This document shows, in pieces, positions 34,531 through 44,677 of a stretch of DNA of 64,000 nucleotides (its first letter is position 1; the number at the start of each line of letters is the position of its first letter). Made by a program: the position numbers and the translations under genes. The stretch comes from Bretschneidera sinensis. Taxonomy: Eukaryota; Streptophyta; Magnoliopsida; Brassicales; Akaniaceae. The notes beneath the pieces were generated by a model. That model saw only the letters and a list, made by a program, of their open reading frames with translations. It searched no databases and was not told the origin of the DNA. The stretch is taken from NCBI GenBank assembly GCA_023935145.1, contig CM043700.1, positions 67,789,620 to 67,853,619 of the forward strand. Reading direction: 5' to 3'.

Positions 34531-34789
34531 TCAAAGATTTCTTCTGGTTTGTTGCCCAATTCCAGGATTCAAGATTTTCCATAAGGCGTGCCCACGGGTT
34601 ACGAAAATCATCTTCTGCCAAATAAATTGGAAAAAAAATCAGATGCACTTTGAAAAATGAAAAAAAAAAAAAAAAACTAAAAATAATCTAAATAAAAGAA
34701 AAAGGAATAAAAAAAAAAGAAAATAAGGAAAGTAAGACAAAAAGTTGGGTTACCTCCCAAAAGTGCCGTTCTTTAACGTCTTTTTCTAG

Positions 34790-35050
34790 ACGTTCCGATT
34801 TATGGCTCCTGGAGAATGGTTGTGGACGATTGAGGGTCAAACGTCCCCATGATGTAGTGCTTCAATCTATGCCCGTTGACCTTGAACGTTGCCTTGTTTT
34901 TCTTGTGTCGTATTTCAACGGTACTAAAAGGTGATACACTTATCACGGTGTATGGTCCAGTTCAACGAGATTTCAGCTTTCCCGGAAATATACGCCTTCT
35001 TAGGACTTCCAACAACCGTTCTTCCATTTTACCTGTCAACAAAGAAGATA
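34790..35050 (-). pseudogene. Integrase C-terminal tail (element B)
   Basis: Minus-strand translation gives PGKLKSR-stop-TGPYTV, then TFKVNGHRLKHY. This is the conserved end of gypsy integrase of this clade, with the usual Trp of the SRWTGP motif changed to TGA. Protease sequence follows at once on the right, showing that the intervening pol was deleted. Confidence 0.82.
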
Positions 35051-35089
35051 TTATAACGGGGAAAATATTTTTCTCTGAATAAGCATATT

Positions 35090-37537
35090 TCAAATGAGGT
35101 CAAGTAAAGTTTTTAATTCAGTTATTATTATTTGTTCTTCTAGCACTTTTTTTTCCATTTCAGACTCAAAGTTCCTTGCTTCTTCTTGGATGATGAGTTC
35201 TTCAGTTGTAGCAGTCCCTTCAAGAGTGAAATGCCTGCTAAGTATAACTTTTAGCTTAGCATCATCAATTATATCAAAGATTTCTTGCGCCAACGGGTCA
35301 ATAACATCCATAACAAAAACAGAAGACACATCATTAGGGTGCCTCGTGGCATCATAAATATTGAATTTAATAATTTCACCATCAAATTCCATTGTGAGTG
35401 TACCATCATGCACATCAATTTTTGTCCTAGTTGTTTTTAGAAATGGCCTTCCTAATAACATTAGTGTTGAATTAGAAGAGTCATCTTCTTCCATGTCAAG
35501 AACATAAAAATCAGCAGGAAAGACCAACCCATTAACTTGTACTAAGACATCCTCCAAGACTCCTTCAGGATATACATTAGATCTATCAGCAAGTTGAATA
35601 ATTACACATATTTCTTTTAATGGACCAATATTCAAAGATGAATAAATAGAGAGAGGCAAGACATTTATTGAAGCTCCTAAATCTAGCATTGCTTTCTCAA
35701 TCCTAACATCACCTAGTTTGCAAGGGATAGTAAACATACCTGGGTCCTCGCATTTTGGAGGTAATTTTTTCTGGAGGACGATTGAAACATTTTCCCCCAT
35801 ACTTATCTTTTCATTACCTTTCAACTTCCTCTTGTTGGTGCACAACTCCTTCAGAAATTTAACATATCGAGGCACTTGATTAATTGCATCAAGTAAAGGA
35901 ATATTTACCTCAACCTTGCGAAAAGTTTCAAGAATTTCCTTCTCTTCCTCTTCTTTCTTGGATTTAGTCAATCTAGTAGTAAAATGAGGATTTGTCACCA
36001 ATGCCTTTGGTTGTTCACTATCGAGTCCTCTAGGCTGGTCAGTTTGAGGTTGAGGAACAACTACTTCTTTTTCAATTTCTTCTCCATGTGCTGCCTTACT
36101 GGGTTCCTTCAACTCCTTCCCGCTTCTCAAGGTAACTGCACTAACATTTTGTTTTTGGTTAACAACAGTTTGTGAGGGCAATTTACCTTGAGATTCCAAT
36201 CGGCTCACAGAAGATGCCAGTTGACTCATTTGATTCTCCAGTTGTTGAATGCTTGTTCTTGTCTCCTGTTGAAATTGCTACGTGTTAGTTGCAAGTGATT
36301 TAACAATTTCTTCTAGAGACATACCTGAACTTGTGGAAGTTTGTTGTGGTGGTGGAACAGGTGGTCTATGCTGAAAGTGTTGGAATTGTGGTCTTGCTCC
36401 ATAGCTGAAATTGGGATGATCCCTCCATCCTGGGTTGTAGGTATTTGAATAGGGATCATATTTCCTTTATGGTGGTCCTAGAAATCCTCCAGCTGCATTG
36501 GCATGCTCATAGGAATCATCTCAAAATGTAGGGCACATGTCAATTGGATGACCGATGGTAGCACAAATCCCACAAGCTTTCACTTGTTGCATATTTCCTA
36601 CAACTAACTGTTGAACAATGGAAGTTATATTGGATATATGATTTGTAATGGAAGATATACTTACCTCATTCACCCTTATTGGAGATGTGTCATGCCTGAA
36701 TCCAAATTGTTGTGAGTTAGCGGCCATGATGGAGATCAAATCTTTAGCGTCACGAGGAGTTTTGTTCACTATGGCACCTCCACTCACTGCATCCATCATC
36801 TTCCTTTCCATGGGTAGGAGCCCTTCGTAGAAATATTGAATGAGGAGCTGTTCAGAAATTCCATGTTGTGGGCAGCTTGCACAGAGTTGCTTAAATCTTT
36901 CCCAATACTCATGAAGGGTCTCTGTAGCTTTCTGTTTTATTCCACATATCTCCCTTCTAATGCTAGCAGCTCGTGATGCAGGGAAAAATTTATCACGAAA
37001 CAATCTCACCATCTACATCTATGTGGTTACAGAGCCAAGGGGCAAATAAAATAACCAATCCTTTGCTTTTTCAGTAAGCGAGAATGGAAAAGCACGTAAT
37101 TTGATTTGTTCTTCGGTTACTCCTTGCGGTTTCATGCTTGAACACACCACATGGAATTCCTTCAGATGTTTGTGAGGATCTTCATTCTCAAGACCACGAA
37201 AAGTTGGGAACAAATGGATCAATCCAGATTTTAACTCAAAACCCACTTCCAAAGCTGGATATGTAATGCAGAGTGGCTGTTGATTTACATTTGGTGTAGC
37301 CAATTCCCTTAAAGTTCTCTCTTGATTGGCCATTGCTTCTTCTATTTCAGAATCACTAGATGAATCAACCAAGTCAGGTACTAAATTAAATCCGGGGGGT
37401 GAGGATGAAGATGCTTGTTTGTCACGCAACTTAGCTTCCTTCCTCAAATTTCGAGCCGTCTTCTCAATCTCAAGATCGTATTGGAGTTCACCTGCACAAG
37501 AAGAACAAAGCATTAAAATAAATCTAATTAACACCAA
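35090..37537 (-). pseudogene. Athila-like Gag-protease (element B)
   Basis: All pieces lie in one frame, broken only by stops. 37019-37537 is the Gag N-terminal part, with LIHLFPTFRGLENEDPHKHL and FPFSLTEKAKDWL. 36521-37012 is capsid plus a CCHC knuckle, CGICATIGHPIDMC. 35090-36229 is the linker with AVTLRSGKEL and retropepsin with DLGASINVLPLS and LLGRPFLKTTRTKIDV. The sequence is clearly a different family from the gag of element A, although both share LTR tips and 3' regions. It is likely inactive because pol is missing. Confidence 0.9.
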
Positions 37538-37555
37538 TCCCCGGCAACGGCGCCA
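37538..37555 (-). other. Primer binding site, tRNA-Asp (element B)
   Basis: TGGCGCCGTTGCCGGGGA on the minus strand is an 18-base match to the tRNA-Asp 3' end, 6 bases from the LTR edge. Confidence 0.93.
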
Positions 37556-37906
37556 ACAATTTGATGGGTGTCGAATCCAACAAATAATAAAATTCTTACT
37601 CTCAAAAAATACAAATTGTAACAGTGATGAGCAAGGTCGTATCCACAGAGATTGGGTAGATTTATTTTAATGAAAATTAAAACAAAGAAAATGGGGTGTT
37701 TGAAATATAGAAGATATATAAAAGAGAAAGCAATTATAATTAACTAAAAACTAAGGAGAAATCAATATCAGGCAAATATCCAGCCAAGGTATAATTTCAT
37801 AATTGGTTCAGAGAATTGATCATTCTTCACTAAATTGGTTATGGTTGTTAACAAGCCATTGTTAATTCCCTTGTTAACAAAATACACAAGCTTGATTCAT
37901 TTAGAC

Positions 37907-38819
37907 TAGTGTTTTTAAAGGCGGACTTGGGGCGCGCCTGGGGCCCGTCCAGAGGCGATTTGGGCCCAAAACGCCCCAGGGCATGAATCCTGGGGCGGAA
38001 CCAAAACGACATCGTTTTGGTTATCAATCTTCTTCTTCTCTGCGGCTCGAACCCATAACCTTAAAGTATTAGAGACCTTACCATTGAGCTAGTATTGCTA
38101 GTGTGATATTATTACACTTCATAAATATATAATATATATTATGTATCTTAATAATAATTACAAACTATTTAATTAATCACTTACAAATTACAACAATATA
38201 AAAATATAAGTTATACTTATATAATTTATATATAAATATATATTAATATTTATAAAATTATAATTATCAGACTATAGAGAGTTAGTAAAGTATTAAATTT
38301 TGATAAAAATTAATTAATTAATTAAAAATTAAATTATTTTTATTTTACTACTTTAATTAATTAATTAATATTATTTTATTAAAATTTCAAAACACCCTAA
38401 AAGATTCAAAAGACTTACCCTGATTTTCAGTTTTTTAAGTCAGAATTTTAAATTTCCAACATTTTGATTGAACGTCATTACAAATGGAATCACTATGTTG
38501 GAAGACCATAATGTAAATTGATTGATACATATGCAACAAACGATAGCGTACGTCTAATATCATATATGATTAAAATTTTCATCAAATTGTTTGATATTTG
38601 TGTAAAAAAAATTTGATAAATATTCATTCATAAGTCGTAAGTTGGTAAAGTTTATTGATAATTAATTAATTTATATTATTTTAATTTTTTAATATTTTTA
38701 TAATTTAATTAGTATTATTTTAATCAAAACACCCCAACGTTTCAAAAGGCTTACGCCCCAACGCTTCGCCTCATTGAGGCAAAACACCTCGTCCAACGCC
38801 CTCGCCTCTGAAAACACTG
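37907..38819. mobile_element. hAT-type non-autonomous DNA element, 913 bp
   Basis: Perfect 8-bp target duplications ATTTAGAC flank it (37899-37906 and 38820-38827). The ends TAGTGTTTTTAAAGGCG and CGCCTCTGAAAACACTG form a terminal inverted repeat with 3-4 mismatches in 17 bases. An 8-bp duplication with a short (T/C)A-GTG terminus is the hAT hallmark. The core is very AT-rich with TTAATTAATTAA palindromes, and GC-rich stretches lie next to both ends. No transposase is encoded. It inserted after element B was in place. Confidence 0.92.
38036..38100 (-). promoter_or_regulatory. tRNA-like Pol III A/B box pair inside hAT element
   Basis: On the minus strand TAGCTCAATGGTAAGG resembles a tRNA A box, and GGTTATGGGTTCGAGCC resembles a B box, about 30 bases apart. 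This could be a captured tRNA fragment or a nested SINE head. Transcription cannot be judged from sequence. Confidence 0.55.
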
Positions 38820-39757
38820 ATTTAGACTAGGTTATATATCTCCATAACATAAATTGAAAATCTCTTTATAATCAACTTTGTTATTTTACCACTAATATTA
38901 GAACATTTAAACAATTACGGATTTAAAGTTCTAAATGGCAATTTATTGACCTAATAATTGAACAACGGGCCCTTTGCATCAATCAACCAAGACAATAATT
39001 TTTAATAAATACAGAAGATATATAAATAGTGAAGCAACAAAAGAGCAATGAAAATTATTTAGATCTCACAATTCTTGAAGAACCAAAACTTCGATTATCC
39101 TTCAGCTAGAAGAAAAGTATTTAGCTACTCATAATTATAAGAACACCTAAAGAAAAGAAAAGAGGAATTTTTCTTGTGAATAATCTGTGTCTCTAGGGCT
39201 GCCGCCTTCCTCTTTTGAGAGATCCCTCTCCTATTTATAATAGTTACTCCCTCTAATAATAGTTACCCTAACTAGATAAGGAAACTAATTAAAAGCAAAT
39301 CCTTCCTTAATAAGGAGTCTTGGCAAATACTTTCCTAAAGATAAGAATGGGTAACTAAATCTTTCCGACTGTCATACATATCCTTTTTTCCCTAACAAAT
39401 TCGTAACCCTAGGTCAGAACCTCGGAACCTCAGATCTAGTAAGGTGCGCTCACGCTTTATCTGCTGACTGCTTCTGTGAACATTCTGGGAAATAGGACGT
39501 GCCCACGCTTTAAGCAAAAACTGCTTCTGGAATGTATATCTTTTTTAGCTCCGATTTTTCCTCTCCAAATCTCTTGATTTTGAATTCAATTTGATTTAAC
39601 TCCTCAATCTACTCCACAAAATACGAAACATAATCAAAATCCAAGATTTAAGCATTTATAACCATTAAAACATGAGAAAATATAACAAACATATAGATAT
39701 TATGAATCCTTATCAATCATCATACTAATATGTCTTGGCTACCACCTTTCTTTGCAG

Positions 39758-39864
39758 GACAACATAGCGCAAAACTTGGTTAGCCCAGGTTATGCTATCT
39801 CCCAAGGTGAATTCACTGAATGCTATGTCAAAGAAAACCCATCAAACATCAAATTAATAGAAAC
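39758..39864 (+). CDS. Gene X exon D, left half
   Basis: It follows TTTCTTTGCAG and encodes DNIAQNLVSPGYAISQGEF onward to IKLIE. The last five bases, GAAAC, are the left target duplication of the Tat element. The reading frame is phase 0 from exon C. Confidence 0.65.
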
Positions 39865-40550
39865 TGATATGGCCCAAAATACTCCAACCCAAGTAAGCTC
39901 CAGGCCCAACAGAATACTCAAACCCAAGTAAGCTCCAGGCCTAACAGAATGCTCTGACCCAATGGACACTCCGCCCAATGATCGGCTCAGTAAACTCTCC
40001 GGTCCAATAGAATCTCTAAACCCATGAAGGATGGCCCAACAGACCTATGACTGGACCTCCCCTGTTGTACACCGTTCTACAGCCACTACGCCAACCTACG
40101 CCTCGCAGCCGCCTGCACACACAACCCTACCACCTTACCATAACTGCTCTGAGGCTGCCCTATGACGCCCTACCCTACAGCCACCCTACAGGGCGCCGTT
40201 CCTCAAGCAGGCAATCAATGCCTTCCCACAGGCAAAAGGCTATAAATAAGCCCAGGTATAGACTTCACCGATTCATTCACACACAACTTTACTTACACTC
40301 CAACTGCATAAGCCCTCGGTTTCTTTTGAGCCCTCGGCTTCTCCTTTAAACCTTTGCTAACTTAAGCTTCGGAGGGCCCTCGAAGGTCTCCCCCTCCCCT
40401 CCTTCCGAGAGCCTCTAGTTTGCCCTTGCTACTTGTGCAGGGTTCAGGCTGTATCAGCACCCGAGCCATATCAACTCCCAGACCACATCAGCACCCGAGC
40501 CATGTCAGCTCCCAGGCCACGTCAGCACCAACCGTTTTTTGGCATCAACA
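39865..40550 (+). repeat. Tat 5' LTR (686 bp)
   Basis: It begins TGATATGGCC and ends GGCATCAACA. Internally it has two tandem copies of a CCCAAGTAAGCTCCAGGCC unit near its start and repeated CAGCACCCGAGCCAT units near its end. It matches 62193-62892 throughout, with many CG-to-TG/CA differences. Confidence 0.93.
40241..40248 (+). promoter_or_regulatory. TATA box in Tat 5' LTR
   Basis: TATAAATA in a GGC-TATAAATA context is conserved at 62584-62591 in the other LTR. It would place element transcription start about 30 bases downstream. Confidence 0.65.
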
Positions 40551-40570
40551 GATTGGTGCCGTCCTTGGGA
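40551..40570 (+). other. Tat primer binding site
   Basis: The bases after the LTR, GATTGGTGCCGTCCTTGGGA, resemble the TTGGTGCCGTC-type site of Tat elements, beginning TGG as a complement of a tRNA CCA end. The tRNA was not identified. Confidence 0.6.
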
Positions 40571-40627
40571 AACCACAATCTCTTGCTACAGTGAAAGCGA
40601 AGAAGTAGAAAGAACTTATCTGTCACA

Positions 40628-42080
40628 ATGCCGCCAAGAAACAGTACAAGAAGAACCAACAAAGAAGCCCCAGCGGCATGCTCGGCTCCTATCCAAGGCG
40701 ACACTCGCAGTCACCAATCCAGACCCAAGTTCCCAACAATCCCCGAGCATGCCAACCCTGCCAGAGAGCGGCGCCCTCACCTCTCCGGAATCGACTCTCT
40801 TAATTACCAAGAAGTTGCGACACACCTTCAAGCCCCAATGACTCAAGCCCAGTTCCATGAGCTATTCAGAATGATAGCCAACCTAGCGGCCCAAGTTCAG
40901 GGAGGATGACAACAACCTTCCTTCTCTCCTCACTAGGCTTCAGAGCAAGCCGAGTCATCCGGCAAGGACAACCCAACCTATAACCAGCTCCATACCGAGC
41001 CCTCACCGCGTTATAGCCGATCCAAGGAAAACTCCTCCTCAAAAGGTAACCTCAGCCTGGACAGACGGTTTGAGGAAATGAAAACAAAGATAGACTTGGC
41101 TCTAAGACACAAGAATCCCAACATCATGGATGAACTCTGTATCCAAGACCCTCCATTCATGGAAGACGTCCTCGAGACCCCGCTTCCACCCAACTTCAGG
41201 ATACCTCAGATCAAGATGTATGATGGCTCCCCGGATCATATGGACCACCTACAGCACTATAAGACAACTATGATGCTGCACCGGCATTCCGACCCGATCA
41301 TGTGCCGTGCCTTCCCTTTGACTCTCGAGAAGGCAGTGGGTACTTGGTACTCACGGTTGAAGCCAGGAAGCATCAATAATTTCAAAGAACTTAGTTACGC
41401 CTTTGCCTCGCATTTCTTCAGTAGTAAGGGGCCCAAGAAGAATTCAGAGAGCCTCTTCAATATTATCCAGCACCAAGGGGAGAGGCTTCGAGCCTATATA
41501 TCTCGGTTCAATACAGCAGCATGGGAGATTCCTGACCTCGACCCAAATGTCCAAGTAATGGCATTCAAAAATGGATTGAGGTCTGGCATCTTCAGCTTCA
41601 AACGGACTCGGCGCCCGCCTAGAGACATGAATGAGATCCTGGCCCGAGCTGAGAAGTACATGCTGGCAGAGGATGACCAAGCCTTCAGAAGAGAGAGAGA
41701 GGGAGAAGTTGAGAAGAAGAGGAAGGATCCCGACCCCCAGAGGGGGACAGTCAAGAGACCTCACCAAGAGAACAGGTATAGACCCCACCCCCGGGTTGAC
41801 GGTTTCACTCCACTCAATGCCACCAAAACCAACGTCCTCATGCAACTCCAAGATAAGTTTGTTCTCTAGTGGCCACCTAGGAAGCAGCATCTCGGGGGGG
41901 ATCAGAGACGGTGGTGTCGATTCCACAAAAATTATGGTCATGACATTGAGGAATGCCACGACTTGAAAGAGTATATCGAAGCTCTTATCAACCGGGGATA
42001 CCTAAAGGAGTTTACCGAACCCCGGAGAAGGGATGAGCCTGCACTGCCAAGAAGAGATGTTGGACGTCCCTATCGCCAAC
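40628..42080 (+). pseudogene. Tat Gag, interrupted by stops
   Basis: A single frame opens with an ATG at 40628 and is broken by TGA at 40907 and TAG near 41867. 41078-41866 contains the retrotransposon-gag domain, with FRIPQIKMYDGSPDHMDHLQ, CRAFPLTLEKAVGTWYSRL and an FNTAAWEIPDLDPNV block, then a charged Arg/Glu tail. Beyond the TAG the same frame reads CRFHKNYGHDIEECHDLK, the His/Cys-containing nucleic-acid-binding segment typical of Tat Gag. Confidence 0.88.
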
Positions 42081-42151
42081 AACAAGAGAGGCATGACCCA
42101 TGAAAAAACCCCAGTACTGAGCAAGAAGGGCCCAGTTAGAAGAAGCGGGAG

Positions 42152-42523
42152 GTGGCCACAACCACCCGCATCATTGAAACAATTTGCGGAGGCCCGACCG
42201 TAGGAGGTAGTTCGGGGCAGAGCAGTAAAGCATACGCAAAGGCCGTAGCCTCTGTCAGAGATCCCCACAAGAGAATGAGAACAGAGCCAATGATCTCCTT
42301 TACAGATGACGACTTAAAGGATGTACAGGCTCCCCACGACGATGAAGTGGTAGTCTCTCTCTTGGTAGCCAACTGTGAAATACAACGGGTCCTGATCGAC
42401 AATGGAAGCTCCACAGAAATTATTTCACGACACTTTCCAAAGCATAAAACTAAAGGGTGGGCATCTAGAGTCGGCCCCAGCCCCCTCTATGGTTTCGACA
42501 GATCTCCAATATTCGCTGAATGA
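42152..42523 (+). pseudogene. Tat protease
   Basis: It lies in the same frame as Gag. An aspartic protease with the catalytic segment RVLIDNGSSTEII follows ICGGPTVGGSS, a conserved Tat pre-protease signature. It ends at a TGA (42521-42523) in the middle of the usual domain; the remainder is readable beyond it. Confidence 0.85.
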
Positions 42524-42841
42524 AGTATAGTCCTCCTAGTAACTGCAGGAACAACGCCGAGGACCTCCACAGTACAGACCACCTTCCTAGTAGTCAAGCA
42601 GCCCTCCTCCTACAATATGATCATCAGCCGACCAACCCTCAACAAACTGAAGGCCGTTGTCTCCACCTATCACTTGAAAGTCAAATTTCTCACCAGTGAA
42701 AGTGTGGGGGTGATCAGAGAAAACCAGAAAGTCTCCCTAGTCTACTACCTGAACACTGTCAAATGAGAGAAGAATACTGAGGCCTTGCCTCTCGAAGTAG
42801 AAGATCTTAGGGATGAGATGAAAACACCTAGAGGATGACCT

Positions 42842-44330
42842 GTGGAGGAGTTGACCTCTGTACCCCTTGGAGAAGAACCCACCCGAACCTTCCAAATAGG
42901 CGTAAACCTCTCCGAAAAGCGCAGAAATGAGCTCTTCTCCCTACTCCAAAAAAACAGAGATCTGTTCACTTGGTCTGCCTCGGACATGCTGGGGATCAGC
43001 CTAGGAACTATCGAGCATCGCCTAAATGTGGACCCTAAGTGCAAGCCAGTCATTCAGAAGAAGAGAATCTTTGACCCCGAGCGTCAAGTGGCTATCAACA
43101 CTGAGGTGGATGAACTGCTGGAAGCCAGTTTTATCAGAGAGGCAAGGTACCCAAAGGATAGCATGGTAATGGTCCGAAAAGCCAGCGGTAAATGGCATAT
43201 TTCTATTGACTTCACCAATTTCAATGGCATATTTGTATTGATTTCACCAATTTAAACAAGGTCTGCCTAAAGGACAGCGTCAATCTCCCTCGGGTTGACC
43301 AGATGATAGACGCCACCTCAGGGCATGAACTCCTCTATTTCATAGAGGCATACTTCGGCTATAATTAGATCTTCATGCATAAAGTGGACCAGAAAAAGAC
43401 CACCTTCATCACTGATCGAGGGCTGTACTGCTACAGAGTCATACCCTTTGGGCTCAAGAATGCCGGGGCGACCTATCAGAGGCTGGTAAACAAGATCTTC
43501 AAAGAGTAGATAGAACAGAATATGGAGGTTTATGTGGATGACATGCTGGTCAAAAGTACCGAAGCACGGAACCATTGCTCCGACTTAGAAGAGGCATTCG
43601 GAGTATTACGCCAATATAACATGAGGTTGAATCCGTCCAAATGCACATTCGGGGTAACCAGGGGAAAGTTCCTAGGGTTCATGGTCACCTAGAGAGGAAT
43701 AGAAGTAAACCTGGAGAAGATAAGAGCCATCCTTAATATGACCCCCTAAGTCCGTGAAAGAAGTCCAGCGGCTCACCGACAGAGTCGTGGCCCTTAACCG
43801 GTTCATATCCAAATCTGTGAAAATGTGTCATCTTTTCTTTAAGGCCATCAAGAAGGCGAAAGATTTCTCCTGGTCCGAGAGTTGCCAGAAAGCTTTTGAA
43901 GGTTTGAAGAAGTATCTAAGTTCGCCACCACTCTTAGCCAAGCCGCTCCCGGGTGAGGAGCTTTTCCTTTATTTGTCAGCTGGAGGAAGCACTGTGGCCT
44001 CCGTCCTAGTGCAAGAAGAAATGGGCATCCAGAAGCCCATTTATTATGTCAGCAGAATTCTCTATGAAGCTGAGACGATGTACCCTCCTATTGAGAAGAT
44101 GGCCTACGCCCTGGTAGTGGCTACACAGAAACTCCGACCTTATTTTCAAGTGTACACCATCGTTCTCCTGACGGATCAACCCTTAAGGCAAGTCTTGCAT
44201 AATCCAAATGTTTCTGGGAGAATGGTAAAATGTCTAATAGAGCTGGGAGAGTTTGACGTCAGCTACCGGCCTCGACAAGCGATCAAGGGCCAAGCTCTGG
44301 CCAACTTCATTGTAGAGACAACCCTGTCCA
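42842..44330 (+). pseudogene. Tat reverse transcriptase and RNase H, broken
   Basis: 42842-43255 holds the RT N-terminus, with WSASDMLGI and VRKASGKWHI. A 32-bp tandem duplication at 43193-43256 then shifts the frame. The catalytic YVDD is at 43531-43542. In-frame TAG codons occur at positions where relatives have Gln. The frame returns before 43754, and 43754-44330 encodes the RT connection and first RNase H, with ETMYPPIEKMAYALVVATQ and DQPLRQVL. The product would be non-functional. Confidence 0.87.
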
Positions 44331-44369
44331 TAGACCCGGATGAATCTTCAGCATCTGTGACCAATAGAC

Positions 44370-44614
44370 CCTCCCCGAGATGGACCCTCCATGTAGATAG
44401 ATCCTTAAATTCACTAGGGAGTGGGGCAGGACTCATCCTTTGTAGTCCAGAGGGCTTTACGATCGAGTTCACCTTAAGGTTTGAGTTCAAGACCTCCAAT
44501 AACGAAGCGGAGTACGAAGCCCTCCTATCTAGTATAAGATTGGCCAAAGCATTGGCCGTCGAAGTTCTGGATGCGTTCAGCGACTCTCAGTTGGTAGTGA
44601 GTCAGGTAAAATGA
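44370..44614 (+). pseudogene. Tat second (archaeal-type) RNase H
   Basis: It encodes RWTLHVDRSLNSLGSGAGLI, then FKTSNNEAEYEALLSSIRLA and FSDSQLVVSQV, the archaeal-like RNase H (aRNH) acquired by the Tat clade after its original RNase H. The first acidic residue (VD), the Glu in EAEYEAL and the Asp in SDSQL are all present. A TGA at 44612-44614 ends the frame before the linker to integrase. Confidence 0.9.
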
Positions 44615-44677
44615 GAGTTTAAGGCCAGGGGGGAGAAGCTCGCCCAATATTTCCACAAAGTAAATAAGCTAGTCACC

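Larger units (their letters stand above)
28171..34770. repeat. Segmental duplication, copy 2
   Basis: Direct copy of 1-5830. The offset is 28170 at the Copia end and rises to about 28211 by exon B, because of TA-repeat expansion and other length changes. It includes an extra block, 33802-34530, absent from copy 1. Similarity on the right ends at the TTGGGAGG-type motif inside the Athila-like element. On the left, copy 2's Copia element continues past 28171 to about 26191, and copy 1's continuation is outside the window. Confidence 0.93.
32940..39715 (-). mobile_element. Athila-like gypsy derivative B (pol-deleted) in gene X intron C
   Basis: Minus-strand order from the right: 5' LTR 37562-39715 (itself carrying a hAT-type element), PBS 37538-37555, gag-protease 35090-37537, then directly the C-terminal tail of integrase (34790-35050) and a 3' UTR. 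RT, RNase H and most of integrase are deleted. No 3' LTR is visible, so the left edge near 32940 is approximate. Gene X exon D begins 42 bases beyond the LTR, so the element sits close to the splice acceptor of intron C. Confidence 0.82.
37562..39715 (-). repeat. 5' LTR of Athila-like element B, interrupted by hAT element
   Basis: Plus-strand ends are TGATGGGTGT at the PBS side and CCTTATCA at 39715. Without the 921 bases added by the hAT insertion it would be about 1.23 kb. Its last 145 bases closely match the end of the element A LTR; the rest differs. Confidence 0.82.

Noticed and set aside
38036..38100. Functional tRNA gene
   Set aside because: Only A-box and B-box-like motifs are seen; the acceptor and anticodon arms do not form a convincing cloverleaf.
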